Shown piece by piece: positions 9,339 to 16,980 of a stretch of DNA of 50,745 nt (the stretch's first letter is position 1; the number at the start of each line of letters is the position of its first letter). This stretch comes from Planctomycetota bacterium (GTDB lineage Bacteria > Planctomycetota > Phycisphaerae > UBA1845 > UTPLA1), in NCBI GenBank assembly GCA_016712275.1, contig JADJRI010000026.1:1-50745 (forward strand), read 5' to 3'. The position numbers and the translations under genes were made by a program. Below the pieces are notes generated by a model, which saw only the letters and a list, made by a program, of their open reading frames with translations, did not search any database and was not told the origin of the DNA.

Positions 9339-10039
9339 ATGATCCAAAACGTCATCGCCGCAATGATGGAAAAAACCGGTCGCACGCTCGAAGAATGGAT
9401 TTCGCACGTCAAGAAAAAGAAGTCGCCCGGCGCGATTGGTTGAAGGCCGAGGGACTCGGAACGAATTATGCATGGTGGATCGCCGAACGCGCCGAAGGCC
9501 GTGGCTGGGAAGATGACGACCCCAAGGCATATCTGAAGGCAGCCGTCGGCTACGTCGAAAAAATGTACGCGGGCTCGAAGGCCGCACTCAAACCGATTCA
9601 CGACGCCCTCATTCAACTCGGTCTCTCCATCGCCGACGACGTGAAAATCTGCCCCTGCCAGACCATCGTCCCCCTCTACCGCGAACACGTCTTCGCCGAA
9701 ATCAAACCCGCCACGCAGAGGCGAATCGACTTGGGCTTTGCGCTCGGCAACATGAAAGCCACCGGCCGCCTCATCGACACCGGCGGCTTCGCCAGGAAAA
9801 ACCGCATCACCCACCGCATCCCAATCGAGTCAATCGATCAGATCGACGACGAAGTCGAACATTGGCTACGCATGGCTTACGAAATGGATGCGCCAAAGGC
9901 AGCAACGAACAAAGGCATCGCCAGATCAAAACCTATCGCCTCGGCTACGAAAACTCCAAGTAAGAAAACTGCGAAAAAAGCACTCGCTCTCGGGAAGCCA
10001 ATCGCTAAACGGCTATCGCCAACGTGCCGGAAGCGTTAG
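9339..10039 (+). CDS. DUF4287/DUF5655-type protein with Lys-rich tail, one apparent frameshift
   Basis: The first part (MIQNVIAAMMEKTGRTLEEW) resembles the DUF4287 helical domain. After a shift near 9430, the sequence DWLKAEGLGTNYAWWIAERA continues the same domain and leads into a DUF5655-like transport-associated domain (CPCQTIVPLYREHVFAEI, and RIDLGFALGN). The last 45 residues or so are Lys/Ala/Ser-rich. These domains are widespread in small bacterial cytoplasmic proteins with no established biochemical role. I start at ATG 9339 because it begins the recognisable domain; there is no convincing ribosome binding site. The shift is a net loss of one base, between KKKKSP and ARRDWLK. The antisense open frame at 9197-9814 is a shadow. 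Confidence 0.68.
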
Positions 10040-10225
10040 CGACCGGTTCTTTGAATACAGAACCGCGTCTGATACAACAATGGCCGCCTTTCGACTTGAA
10101 CGGTCTACGAGCCAGCTGTAATCATCGCAAACTTATTTCACTTTCTAGGAATCGCCAATCTCGCCATCGGTCGCCGCCTCGCTCATGCCGATGTATGTGT
10201 ATTGCAGCAAGAAGGCTGAAATCAC

Positions 10226-11791
10226 ATGGCAACAGGTTTCCAGACATTCAACATTAAGACCGCCTATGAAAAGGGCGGGGAGCAATCTGCGCCAGGTTCA
10301 CCGATATCATCATCGAACACAGGATCAAAAGCATCGCTTTTGGTTGTTGGCATTGCAGCAATTTTGATCATCGCCCCCACCCTCGGCAACTGGTGCTCCC
10401 TCGCCCCGGACAGCTTCGACTATCTCACCACCGCACGCTCCCTTCACAAAACCGGCTGCTACCCCGATTATCACATGATGCGCCCGCCCGGCTTCCCAAC
10501 TCTTATCGCCCCACTTTTCCAGTTTGGCGATCCGCCCTTACTGGCCATTCGATGGCTTCTCGCGGCCAGCTTTATCGTCACCGGCATCCTGACGACCGCC
10601 CTTTTCCACAGATCGCTCGGCCGCTTTCCGGCAATGGCCGTCGGACTGCTGACGATCACGAATTCCGTTCTGCTCATGCAGACCACCGTGGCCCTCTCTG
10701 AGGCCGTTTTCTTGCCAATCCAGTTGGCCGCGCTGATCGCCGTCGAACGGCTACGACGCGGCACATCATGGCGATGCACAGTTGTCGCCGGGCTGCTCGT
10801 CGCCTGCGCCATCATGGTGCGAACAGTCGGCGCGGCCCTGGTCCCTGTTGCAATGCTCGCGGTGCTTTGTCGCAGGGGCGATTCTTGGCGCAGTCGTTCC
10901 ATGCATGCCACCGTCTTCCTTCTTGCCGCCGCGGTCATGCCATTATTATGGCACCTTCGTCAGTCTGGTTTTCCCGCGCAGTCCGGATATGGCCGCATGT
11001 GGACACAGGCCATGGAATCGGAAACAACCGATGTAACCGGCATGTCGCTTCAGCTTCAGCGATTCCAGCGATTCGGCGCCGAAAGGCTCGCCGACATCAA
11101 GCGGGCGGTTGTTCCGAATCATGTCGGTTGGCGCGCGTTTCAAGGCGATGCATCGTCCGTCATCACGGCCGTTGTCGCGCTGCTGGTCATCATCGCGTGT
11201 CTCGTCCGATTTGCGATTCATCGCGAGCCCACATTTGCCTATGCGCTTCTTGTCCTCGTCGTCGTCTCGCTGTGGCCCTGGGATGAAGGCGTGCGCCTCG
11301 TCGCGCCGCTCATTCCGATTTTTTGCGCGGGCCTGATCTGGCTGCTGCTCACAACCCGAGGATGGCTCGGTCAAAAAGGTGCCGCCGCTGCAACCGTTGG
11401 AATCGCATTGCTCCTTGCGGCGAATACATGGGAGACGATCGAAACCCTTAGAAGACTTCCGAAAGTGGAATCCAAGGCGGTCCAACGTCTGGCAACCGCC
11501 CGATCCTTCGCCGAAACTCTAACGCGCTTGTTTCCTTCGAATGCCCAGTTGATCTGCGTTACCGAAGATGGAAGCAACGCTAAATTGACCTTTGCTGGCG
11601 GGGCCTATTTGGCAAAACTTGGAAACACGAGCTATCTGGATCTCAAGCCTGAAACGAACCTCGAATTGGGTAAGATCAATGAGGAGTACGCAGCCATCGA
11701 ACGTGCCGGGGAATTTGATGGCTTCGATCGAATCGGCACTAAGGCAATGTTTGTAGGCGATGAGTTCGTAATTATTAGAATTGACAGATGA
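10226..11791 (+). CDS. Multi-pass membrane glycosyltransferase-like protein (GT-C/ArnT-PMT type)
   Basis: A 521-residue integral membrane protein with about ten hydrophobic segments. After the first segment comes PDSFDYLTTARSL, an acidic loop motif in the place where GT-C transferases (PMT/ArnT/GT39-like) carry their catalytic Asp. The next loop, HMMRPPGFPTLIAPLF, matches the R-x-P-x-x-P region of the same superfamily. The C-terminal 120 residues form a soluble, presumably periplasmic, domain. Such enzymes move a sugar from a polyprenyl-phosphate donor to lipid or protein on the outer face of the membrane. Donor and acceptor cannot be read from the sequence, and no glycan cluster is adjacent. 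ATG 10226 follows GAAGG. The gene is intact. Confidence 0.7.
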   Translation: MATGFQTFNIKTAYEKGGEQSAPGSPISSSNTGSKASLLVVGIAAILIIAPTLGNWCSLAPDSFDYLTTARSLHKTGCYPDYHMMRPPGFPTLIAPLFQFGDPPLLAIRWLLAASFIVTGILTTALFHRSLGRFPAMAVGLLTITNSVLLMQTTVALSEAVFLPIQLAALIAVERLRRGTSWRCTVVAGLLVACAIMVRTVGAALVPVAMLAVLCRRGDSWRSRSMHATVFLLAAAVMPLLWHLRQSGFPAQSGYGRMWTQAMESETTDVTGMSLQLQRFQRFGAERLADIKRAVVPNHVGWRAFQGDASSVITAVVALLVIIACLVRFAIHREPTFAYALLVLVVVSLWPWDEGVRLVAPLIPIFCAGLIWLLLTTRGWLGQKGAAAATVGIALLLAANTWETIETLRRLPKVESKAVQRLATARSFAETLTRLFPSNAQLICVTEDGSNAKLTFAGGAYLAKLGNTSYLDLKPETNLELGKINEEYAAIERAGEFDGFDRIGTKAMFVGDEFVIIRIDR

Positions 11792-11872
11792 TTAGAGTTC
11801 GTTCATTCGTTGCCCAACCGTTTGCTTTACAGATGACCTGCCTCCATTTTGCTTACCCATCCACTATTCTAC

Positions 11873-11888
11873 TGGGTATTATTACCCA
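11873..11888. promoter_or_regulatory. Inverted repeat TGGGTA-TTAT-TACCCA
   Basis: A perfect 6-bp inverted repeat with a 4-base loop, in an AT-richer stretch between the membrane protein stop (11791) and the small peptide gene (12025). A second TTACCCAT half-site lies at about 11853-11860. It could be an operator for the peptide gene or a weak hairpin ending the upstream transcript. No U-tract follows, and no sigma-70-like promoter was recognised nearby. Confidence 0.3.
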
Positions 11889-12024
11889 TTTACTCCCATA
11901 AAATGCCTTTTCACCGCTTACTTCGAATGTCCAGCTAATTGGCACACCGATTGCCCCTGTTCATTTCAAATCCCGACATTGGGTCGGGACATGACTTCAA
12001 ACCGGGCTCGGTGAGGAGACATGC

Positions 12025-12138
12025 ATGGTTCCCGGATTGAATGAGGTACTTGAGTTTCTCCAGGGTTTGTTCGGTAACGTATGGAGCGTCGTCGGTGGCG
12101 TAATCAGTGCCATCCTCGGCATCTTCGGTCTTTCGTAA
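12025..12138 (+). CDS. 37-residue hydrophobic peptide, unknown function
   Basis: A short frame beginning MVPGLNEVLEFLQGLF and ending in AILGIFGLS before TAA (12136-12138). It has a clear Shine-Dalgarno GAGGAG at 12013-12018, six bases before the ATG, and a strong intrinsic terminator 26 bases after the stop, so it looks like a complete one-gene transcription unit. There is no signal peptidase site or lysine-rich start. Apart from two acidic residues near the N-terminus it is hydrophobic and can be drawn as one amphipathic or membrane-spanning helix with several small-residue (Gly, Ser, Ala) contacts. Small toxins of toxin-antitoxin pairs, leaderless bacteriocins and regulatory membrane microproteins share this form. 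No immunity gene or antisense RNA is recognisable. A GTG/ATG-free leader of unknown length precedes it. Confidence 0.6.
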   Translation: MVPGLNEVLEFLQGLFGNVWSVVGGVISAILGIFGLS

Positions 12139-12164
12139 AGCGGAACTGTCCGAAGCTACATGAG

Positions 12165-12203
12165 CGGCCCTCCGGAGCGATCCGGAGGGCCGTTTGTTTT
12201 TTG
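12165..12203 (+). terminator. Strong rho-independent terminator
   Basis: A perfect 12-bp stem (12165-12176 with 12181-12192) closed by the GNRA tetraloop GCGA and followed by TTTGTTTTTTG. It ends the transcript of the 37-codon gene. This is the best-formed terminator in the window. Confidence 0.92.
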
Positions 12204-12354
12204 TCCATTTCTGCCGCACATCAAAAAAGCGGGCGAGCGCGTCGGGAATTCCCGACGCCTCGCCCATGCTTGTCACTGACGACACTCGGCTTTTGCCTCA
12301 TGCCGTCAGGCTTTATTCAGGATAGGTCGATCTGATCGCTTTTGAGACAAACCA

Positions 12355-12687
12355 TTACCAACCGCAGCGGTTCGAATAGCGCGGCCGGTAGATCGGTCGC
12401 GGTGGCGGGCAGTAATAGCGCGGCGCGCAGCTGGACCGGAATCCGGAGCTCCGGTATCCGCTGCTGTAATAACCGCCGCCGCCATAATACCGGCTGCCAC
12501 CATAATAACTTCGGCTGTAGCCGGAGCGGTAATAGCCGCCGCTGCCGCATCGACTGCCGCCGGAGCTGTAACTGAACCCGAACGAGCGACCGCGGTGATC
12601 CGCCTTCGCTTCGGCCGGGCTGAAGGCGGCCATCGTCAACACGGCGACGGCAACCCCCAACGACACTTTCAAGTTTCGAGCGATCAT
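12355..12687 (-). CDS. Small secreted Gly/Tyr/Ser/Arg-rich protein
   Basis: A 110-residue protein. It starts MIARNLKVSLGVAVAVLTMA with a signal peptide that would be cut after AEA-KA. The ATG at 12687 has AGGAG about seven bases upstream; in-frame sequence further upstream is not protein-like. The mature part is low complexity: repeated SGGYY/SRYYGG/SSGY units, five Cys, and a C-terminal Pro/Arg/Tyr segment (CPPPRPIYRPRYSNRC). Composition suggests an extracellular structural or surface-adhering polymer, possibly cross-linked through Cys or Tyr. I do not recognise a family. A 7-bp inverted repeat (TCGATCC-CCGC-GGATCGA, 12756-12773) lies about 70 bases upstream and may be regulatory. Nothing else is seen between 12688 and 12948. 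Confidence 0.72.
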   Translation of the reverse strand: MIARNLKVSLGVAVAVLTMAAFSPAEAKADHRGRSFGFSYSSGGSRCGSGGYYRSGYSRSYYGGSRYYGGGGYYSSGYRSSGFRSSCAPRYYCPPPRPIYRPRYSNRCGW

Positions 12688-12948
12688 GTCCGTTTCTCCT
12701 GTGAAATGCGGTAAAATTGACCTCCGTCGTGCTGATCGACGCATCGAACGTAGCCTCGATCCCCGCGGATCGAACATACCGGTAGACCCCGCCCCCGTGG
12801 GAAGGTTAGGGGGCGAAGCGGGAATTTCAACGCCTTCCAACCCTGTCACGCCCGGCGATGCCTTTTGGACCGCATTCCGGCCGGATAGTTTTACATTTTT
12901 CCCAACCCCGGCCCCAAAATCACACGTTCTGCTTTAAAAATCCCGGCA

Positions 12949-13761
12949 TCACTTCCCAAGGTACCAAATCCCCAAAACCGCAGCACCGAGCAGGATTCGA
13001 TACACCGCAAAGGGGACCAGTGATTTGCTCTGCACATACCGCATAAAACCCGCCACGGCCATCCACGCGACGACAAACGACACCGCGAAGCCGATGAGCA
13101 TGACCCCGAGGTGTTCGCCGTCCAGGGCTTCGGGGTGCTTGACCACGCGCAGCACGCCCGCCCCGAGCAGGGTCGGGATCGCAAGATAAAACGAAAACTG
13201 CGCGGCGGTCGCCGCCGGTAGTCCCACGATCAGCCCACCCATGATGGTCGCCATCGATCGACTCGTCCCGGGAATGATTGCAAAGCATTGGCATAGGCCG
13301 ACGATCAGTGCCTGCCGGAGTGTCATCGTTTCGACATCCGGCCCTGTTTCGGGTCGAAACTTCCTTTCAATCCACCACATCGCGCCGCCGCCGACAATCA
13401 GCGCGAGCGCCACCGGCACTTCCCATTCGAGATACTTGTCCATCACATCATTGAGCAGCACGCCCGCCACGCCGCCCGGAATCATTCCGACAAACACCTT
13501 CACGGCCACATGATTCGCCCAGCCGCGCGTCGGCTTTGCAAAAATCTGTCGCAACAATGGGCGAAAAAAGTAAATCACCACGGAAAGGATGGCGCCGATC
13601 TGAACGAAATACAGAAATGCCTTCCAAAACGGCTCGGGATCGATCGGATCGATGCCCAGCCACGGCATCGCCAGAATCATGTGGCCGGTGCTTGAAACCG
13701 GCAGAAATTCGGTCAGCCCTTCGATAACGCCCAGAATAATGGCGCGAAGCGTATTATCCAC
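12949..13761 (-). CDS. uppP: Undecaprenyl-diphosphate phosphatase
   Basis: A 270-residue BacA/UppP family membrane enzyme. Both hallmark motifs are present: EGLTEFLPVSSTGHMIL near the N-terminus and PGTSRSMATIMGG in the second half. About eight membrane helices are visible. It dephosphorylates undecaprenyl pyrophosphate on the outer side of the cytoplasmic membrane, recycling the carrier for peptidoglycan and other wall polymers. I start at GTG 13761 (VDNTLRAIILGVIEG), which overlaps the pgsA stop by eight bases; the longer frame adds 13 residues that do not resemble the family. pgsA and uppP thus form an overlapping minus-strand pair. The gene is intact. Confidence 0.93.
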   Translation of the reverse strand: MDNTLRAIILGVIEGLTEFLPVSSTGHMILAMPWLGIDPIDPEPFWKAFLYFVQIGAILSVVIYFFRPLLRQIFAKPTRGWANHVAVKVFVGMIPGGVAGVLLNDVMDKYLEWEVPVALALIVGGGAMWWIERKFRPETGPDVETMTLRQALIVGLCQCFAIIPGTSRSMATIMGGLIVGLPAATAAQFSFYLAIPTLLGAGVLRVVKHPEALDGEHLGVMLIGFAVSFVVAWMAVAGFMRYVQSKSLVPFAVYRILLGAAVLGIWYLGK

Positions 13762-14364
13762 GCGACTGCTCCAGAAGCGCCTCGCGCGAGGCAAACACAT
13801 AACTGACCGCGCTCAGCGCGGTGAACAGCACCATGACATGCACGACAATCACCCGCGCATCGACAAACGCCTTCCAATCGCTACAACCGCTGAGGCTTTG
13901 CAGAATCCAGCCGAGGCAGATGCTCTGAAGCAACATCTTGATCTTACCCCACCAATTCGCCCCGAACGCCTGGCCCTTCGCCTCGCTGAACCCGCGGAGT
14001 CCGGAGACCAAGAGTTCACGCGCGACGATGATCACGACCATCCACCCCTTCAGGTCCGTGACATTATTGCCGTTACGTCGCGAAAGCCGTCGCCCAACAG
14101 CAAAATGAATGAACCCAATACCAGAATTTTGTCGGCAAACGGATCGAGAATCCGCCCGAAGGCCGTAATCTGATTGTGCCGCCGCGCGAGATAGCCATCG
14201 AGGATGTCCGACAGCGCGGCGATAATGAAAAGCCAAAACGCGGTGTGAATCATCCAAGTCTGGGAATCCCGCCTGGCCCAATCAAACATCCCCAGCAAAA
14301 CCAGCACGACAATGCCCAGAAAAAAACGTCCGACGGTGATCTGGTTGGGAACGTTCATCCGCAT
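13754..14364 (-). CDS. pgsA: CDP-diacylglycerol-glycerol-3-phosphate 3-phosphatidyltransferase, one apparent frameshift
   Basis: The CDP-alcohol phosphatidyltransferase signature is intact: DILDGYLAR, then GRILDPFADK (pattern DGxxAR, eight residues, GxxxDxxxD). The N-terminus MNVPNQITVGRFFLG is typical of PgsA. The frame breaks near 14062-14078 after LGDGFRDV and continues in another frame as NVTDLKGWMVVIIVARELL to ASREALLEQSRG. It makes phosphatidylglycerol-phosphate, the first committed step to phosphatidylglycerol, in the cytoplasmic membrane. ATG 14364 or ATG 14358 could be the start. The gene sits between tRNA-Tyr and uppP on the same strand and overlaps uppP. The break is most likely an indel error because the enzyme is normally essential. 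Confidence 0.88.
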
Positions 14365-14449
14365 GGGAGATGTGCTGCCGCCCCCGGATTGATGTCCAAG
14401 ACATGTGTTCGTATTCGACCGACTTCAGCGATCGACATTGGGGGCCTCG

Positions 14450-14494
14450 GCAGGACATGCGGCACCGGGAATTCGCCCGTGCCGCATGTCCTGC
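14450..14494. repeat. Perfect 16-bp inverted repeat between tRNA-Tyr and pgsA
   Basis: GCAGGACATGCGGCAC (14450-14465) is repeated as its exact reverse complement at 14479-14494 with 13 bases between the arms; an inner GGG/CCC could extend the stem. It lies just after the tRNA-Tyr 3' end on the minus strand and before pgsA. There is no U-tract, so it is not a classic terminator. It may be a processing or attenuation hairpin, or a copy of a dispersed palindromic repeat. Confidence 0.75.
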
Positions 14495-14510
14495 AAAGTT
14501 CCCATTACAA

Positions 14511-14593
14511 TGGGCGCGGCTGGATTCGAACCAGCGAAGGCGTAAGCCAACGGGTTTACAGCCCGTCCCCTTTGGCCACTCGGGCACACGCCC
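14511..14593 (-). tRNA. tRNA-Tyr (GUA)
   Basis: Folds as a class II tRNA. The acceptor stem is GGGCGTG with CGCGCCC and discriminator A. The D-arm contains GAGTGG. The anticodon stem ACGGG/CCCGT holds loop CTGTAAA with anticodon GTA (plus-strand 14557-14559). The variable arm is long, and the T-arm is GCTGG-TTCGAAT-CCAGC. CCA is not encoded. Confidence 0.95.
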
Positions 14594-14875
14594 CAGTGCG
14601 ATTCCCACTCTCAAAAAGCCACGTCGATGAGAATTCGCAGCTCAAACCCGCATTTCCAGCGAAATAACGGGCATTCGGAATGATCCGAGCCACGGATATT
14701 ACTCCATCACTCCAAATCGGCAAGGGCCGGGTACAAGACGCTTCAATAGCGCAAAAACCGCAATTCAGTCCAAATTTGAGGATTCTTCGTGACATGATGA
14801 AGCGAAACCGGCGGCGCGGTGCCTTATTTCCGCTGACCATCCGGAACCTCGGTCTGGGGTAGTAGCCGACCGGGG

Positions 14876-16785
14876 ATGACACTCGCAAAGGCAGGCTTAT
14901 CGATGCGATTTCTAACTGCTCAATCACAATATTATCTGTATCTGGCTCGACTCTCTGAACAGGCACTGAATTCAAAACGTGATCCCCGCTCCATCCGCCC
15001 CCGATCGGCGCCGAGGCCGGGATTCCTGCGGCGACTGCACGTTGGAACGGCGGCATTGCTCCTCGCCGTTTTTTCGACGGCCGGTTGCGAAGTGATGGAT
15101 GTGCCGAATGGAAATGCAAACTCGAATGTAAATTCCAACTCCAACGTCAATTCAAATGACAACGGAAATGAAAACGTAAACAACAATACCAACGCCAACA
15201 CAAACCCCAACCCGAAACCCGACGAGGATCCGCCGGCCTCCATTCCGGCGACGACCAACAGCATCACCAAAGTGGCGGCCGGAATGCGGAGCGATCCCGA
15301 ACGGATTGCGGCAGCCGCTAATGTCACCGTCGTGACATGGAAGGACGCACGTGGCAACGACAGGTCGATGACACTCGGCGGCCATCTTTACCAATACGAC
15401 TTCTCCTTCGACGACAACCAGCAGCTCATTTCGCGAACCGCAAACGACGACGCCTACGGCCACGAAGGTTTCGGCTATGTCGTCTCGCACAACACCCAGA
15501 CGGGAAATTCGCCGCTTGGAAAGGCAAACGTCCCTTCCAAAGTCGATACGACATTGTTTGCCGGCGCTCATCATGCAATTCATCGCATTGAGATGGTCTA
15601 CGATCGCGACAAGGAAGGCGGTGGCATGGGTATCAAGATTCCGCTGGTGATCGAGTGGTTCGTCGCCACCGGCCGCGATCACCCTGTATGGTCAGTAACG
15701 TGGAAAACCGGGGAAATCGTCAATCCCGGTAACGTCAATTTCGACACCTATCGCATGGATGTGCGCGGCCTTATGGCTCGCTCAATTTCGACGGCGCAAC
15801 GACACGCAACATGGGCGACGCGATCGGCGGCGTGTCGTGGGGCGACGCGGGTTTCTCTTTCGCGACAACTGACGCACAACTGACACTCAACTCTCCCTGG
15901 CTCTACAACATCGCAAACACAGTGGCTTTCACACGCGCCTGGACGGCCAACACCAACGCGGAAATGGGCATTGTGCAAACCAAGGCGATGGACAGGGAAA
16001 TGGGCTACGGCGACCGCGTGGTCGGCCGCGAACGCGGAAATACGTCCGCCAGCGTGTTCACAAATAAAGGCGATTGCGGCGGATTTGGCGATGCCCGGAA
16101 TTACGGCGTCCCCTGCGTCAGCGGATGGCCCTATCAACTGATGAACTACGACTGGGACCCCGGCACCGGAAAGCCGGCGGGCGAAGCAACCGGCACGAAG
16201 CTAATTGCTTGGGGCACGCCTTACGGCTGGCTGGCCTCTTCGAGCTTTGATCTCTTCGACTATTCCGGCAAGGCCGACGGACGCGGCGACCGGTCATACG
16301 CTACGTTCATTGTGCTCGGGCCTAAAGCTCGATACGACGCGGCAGCGCTGGCCTGGAATCAGCCGGGCGACGTGGCAATGGCCGTGGCGGAAGTCGAGGC
16401 GCTGGCTGCGGCAACCATCGACGGCGTCACCAAGGGATCCGTTTCCACCCTGCTGCCCAGGGGCCCGGGTGCAACCGAGATGAAAACTGTCGCGAATGGA
16501 TACAACGACACCTACGCCGCATTTTTTCTTGACGCGAGTGCCAACTCATCGGCATTCACTTTCACGCCGGCCGTCGGAATGCCGGTCGATCGGCCGATCT
16601 TTGTGATTCGAGGCTATTCGGCGCCGAACCTGCCGAAGGTTAGCATGAACGGCGGATTACTCACCGTAAACAGCGGCGATGCCACTTCCGGTGCCTTTGT
16701 CTCCATGAACGAGACATCGAAAGAGCTGTGGATCACGATAAACTCCACCGTCAGCGCGGCCACGGCACTGTCAATTGAGCCGTAG
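14876..16785 (+). CDS. Lipoprotein with Asn/Ser-rich linker and large extracellular domain, one apparent frameshift
   Basis: A hydrophobic stretch ending LLLAVFSTAGC is a lipobox. It is followed by a low-complexity spacer built almost entirely of N, S, V, D and E (about 15105-15215), then KPDEDPP and a roughly 500-residue domain I do not recognise. The domain has WKDARGNDRSMTLGGHLYQY near its start and MNYDWDPGTGKPAGEATGT later, and reads as a beta-rich surface protein. The frame breaks near 15769 (missing C): MDVRG then YGSLNFDGATTRNMGD. The start is uncertain. ATG 14876 and ATG 14903 leave 50-60 residues before the signal hydrophobic core, which is long, so a non-ATG start nearer 15025 is possible. 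The Asn-rich spacer after the lipid anchor is common in planctomycete lipoproteins and would hold the domain away from the membrane. Confidence 0.75.
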
Positions 16786-16880
16786 ATTTCGCGCCGCAGT
16801 CAAGCGGCGACGCAATTGCAGATTGCGTACAGTGCCGAAATAGGCGCCGCGTCGCGATTGACAGGACAACCCATGTGCAA

Positions 16881-16925
16881 AGAGGACGCAATCGAGAATA
16901 AGTCGATCGCGTCCTCTTGATTTTG
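16881..16925 (+). terminator. Rho-independent terminator after the lipoprotein gene
   Basis: A 9-bp stem AGAGGACGC/GCGTCCTCT (16881-16889 with 16909-16917) has further inner pairing ATCG/CGAT and is followed by TGATTTTG. It separates the plus-strand lipoprotein gene from convergent ppdK. Confidence 0.7.
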
Positions 16926-16980
16926 TCGCAATTGCTGCCGGGCAGGAATCAGACCCGAACTGCCTTACGGGTGAGACGCA

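Noticed and set aside
9197..9814. 205-codon open frame on the minus strand
   Set aside because: Lies opposite the DUF4287/DUF5655 gene, and its sequence is Gly/Asp/Val-rich without motifs.
11935..12285. 116-codon minus-strand frame covering the small peptide gene
   Set aside because: It has no ribosome binding site and reads through the terminator hairpin; the plus-strand unit has a Shine-Dalgarno, start, stop and terminator in order.
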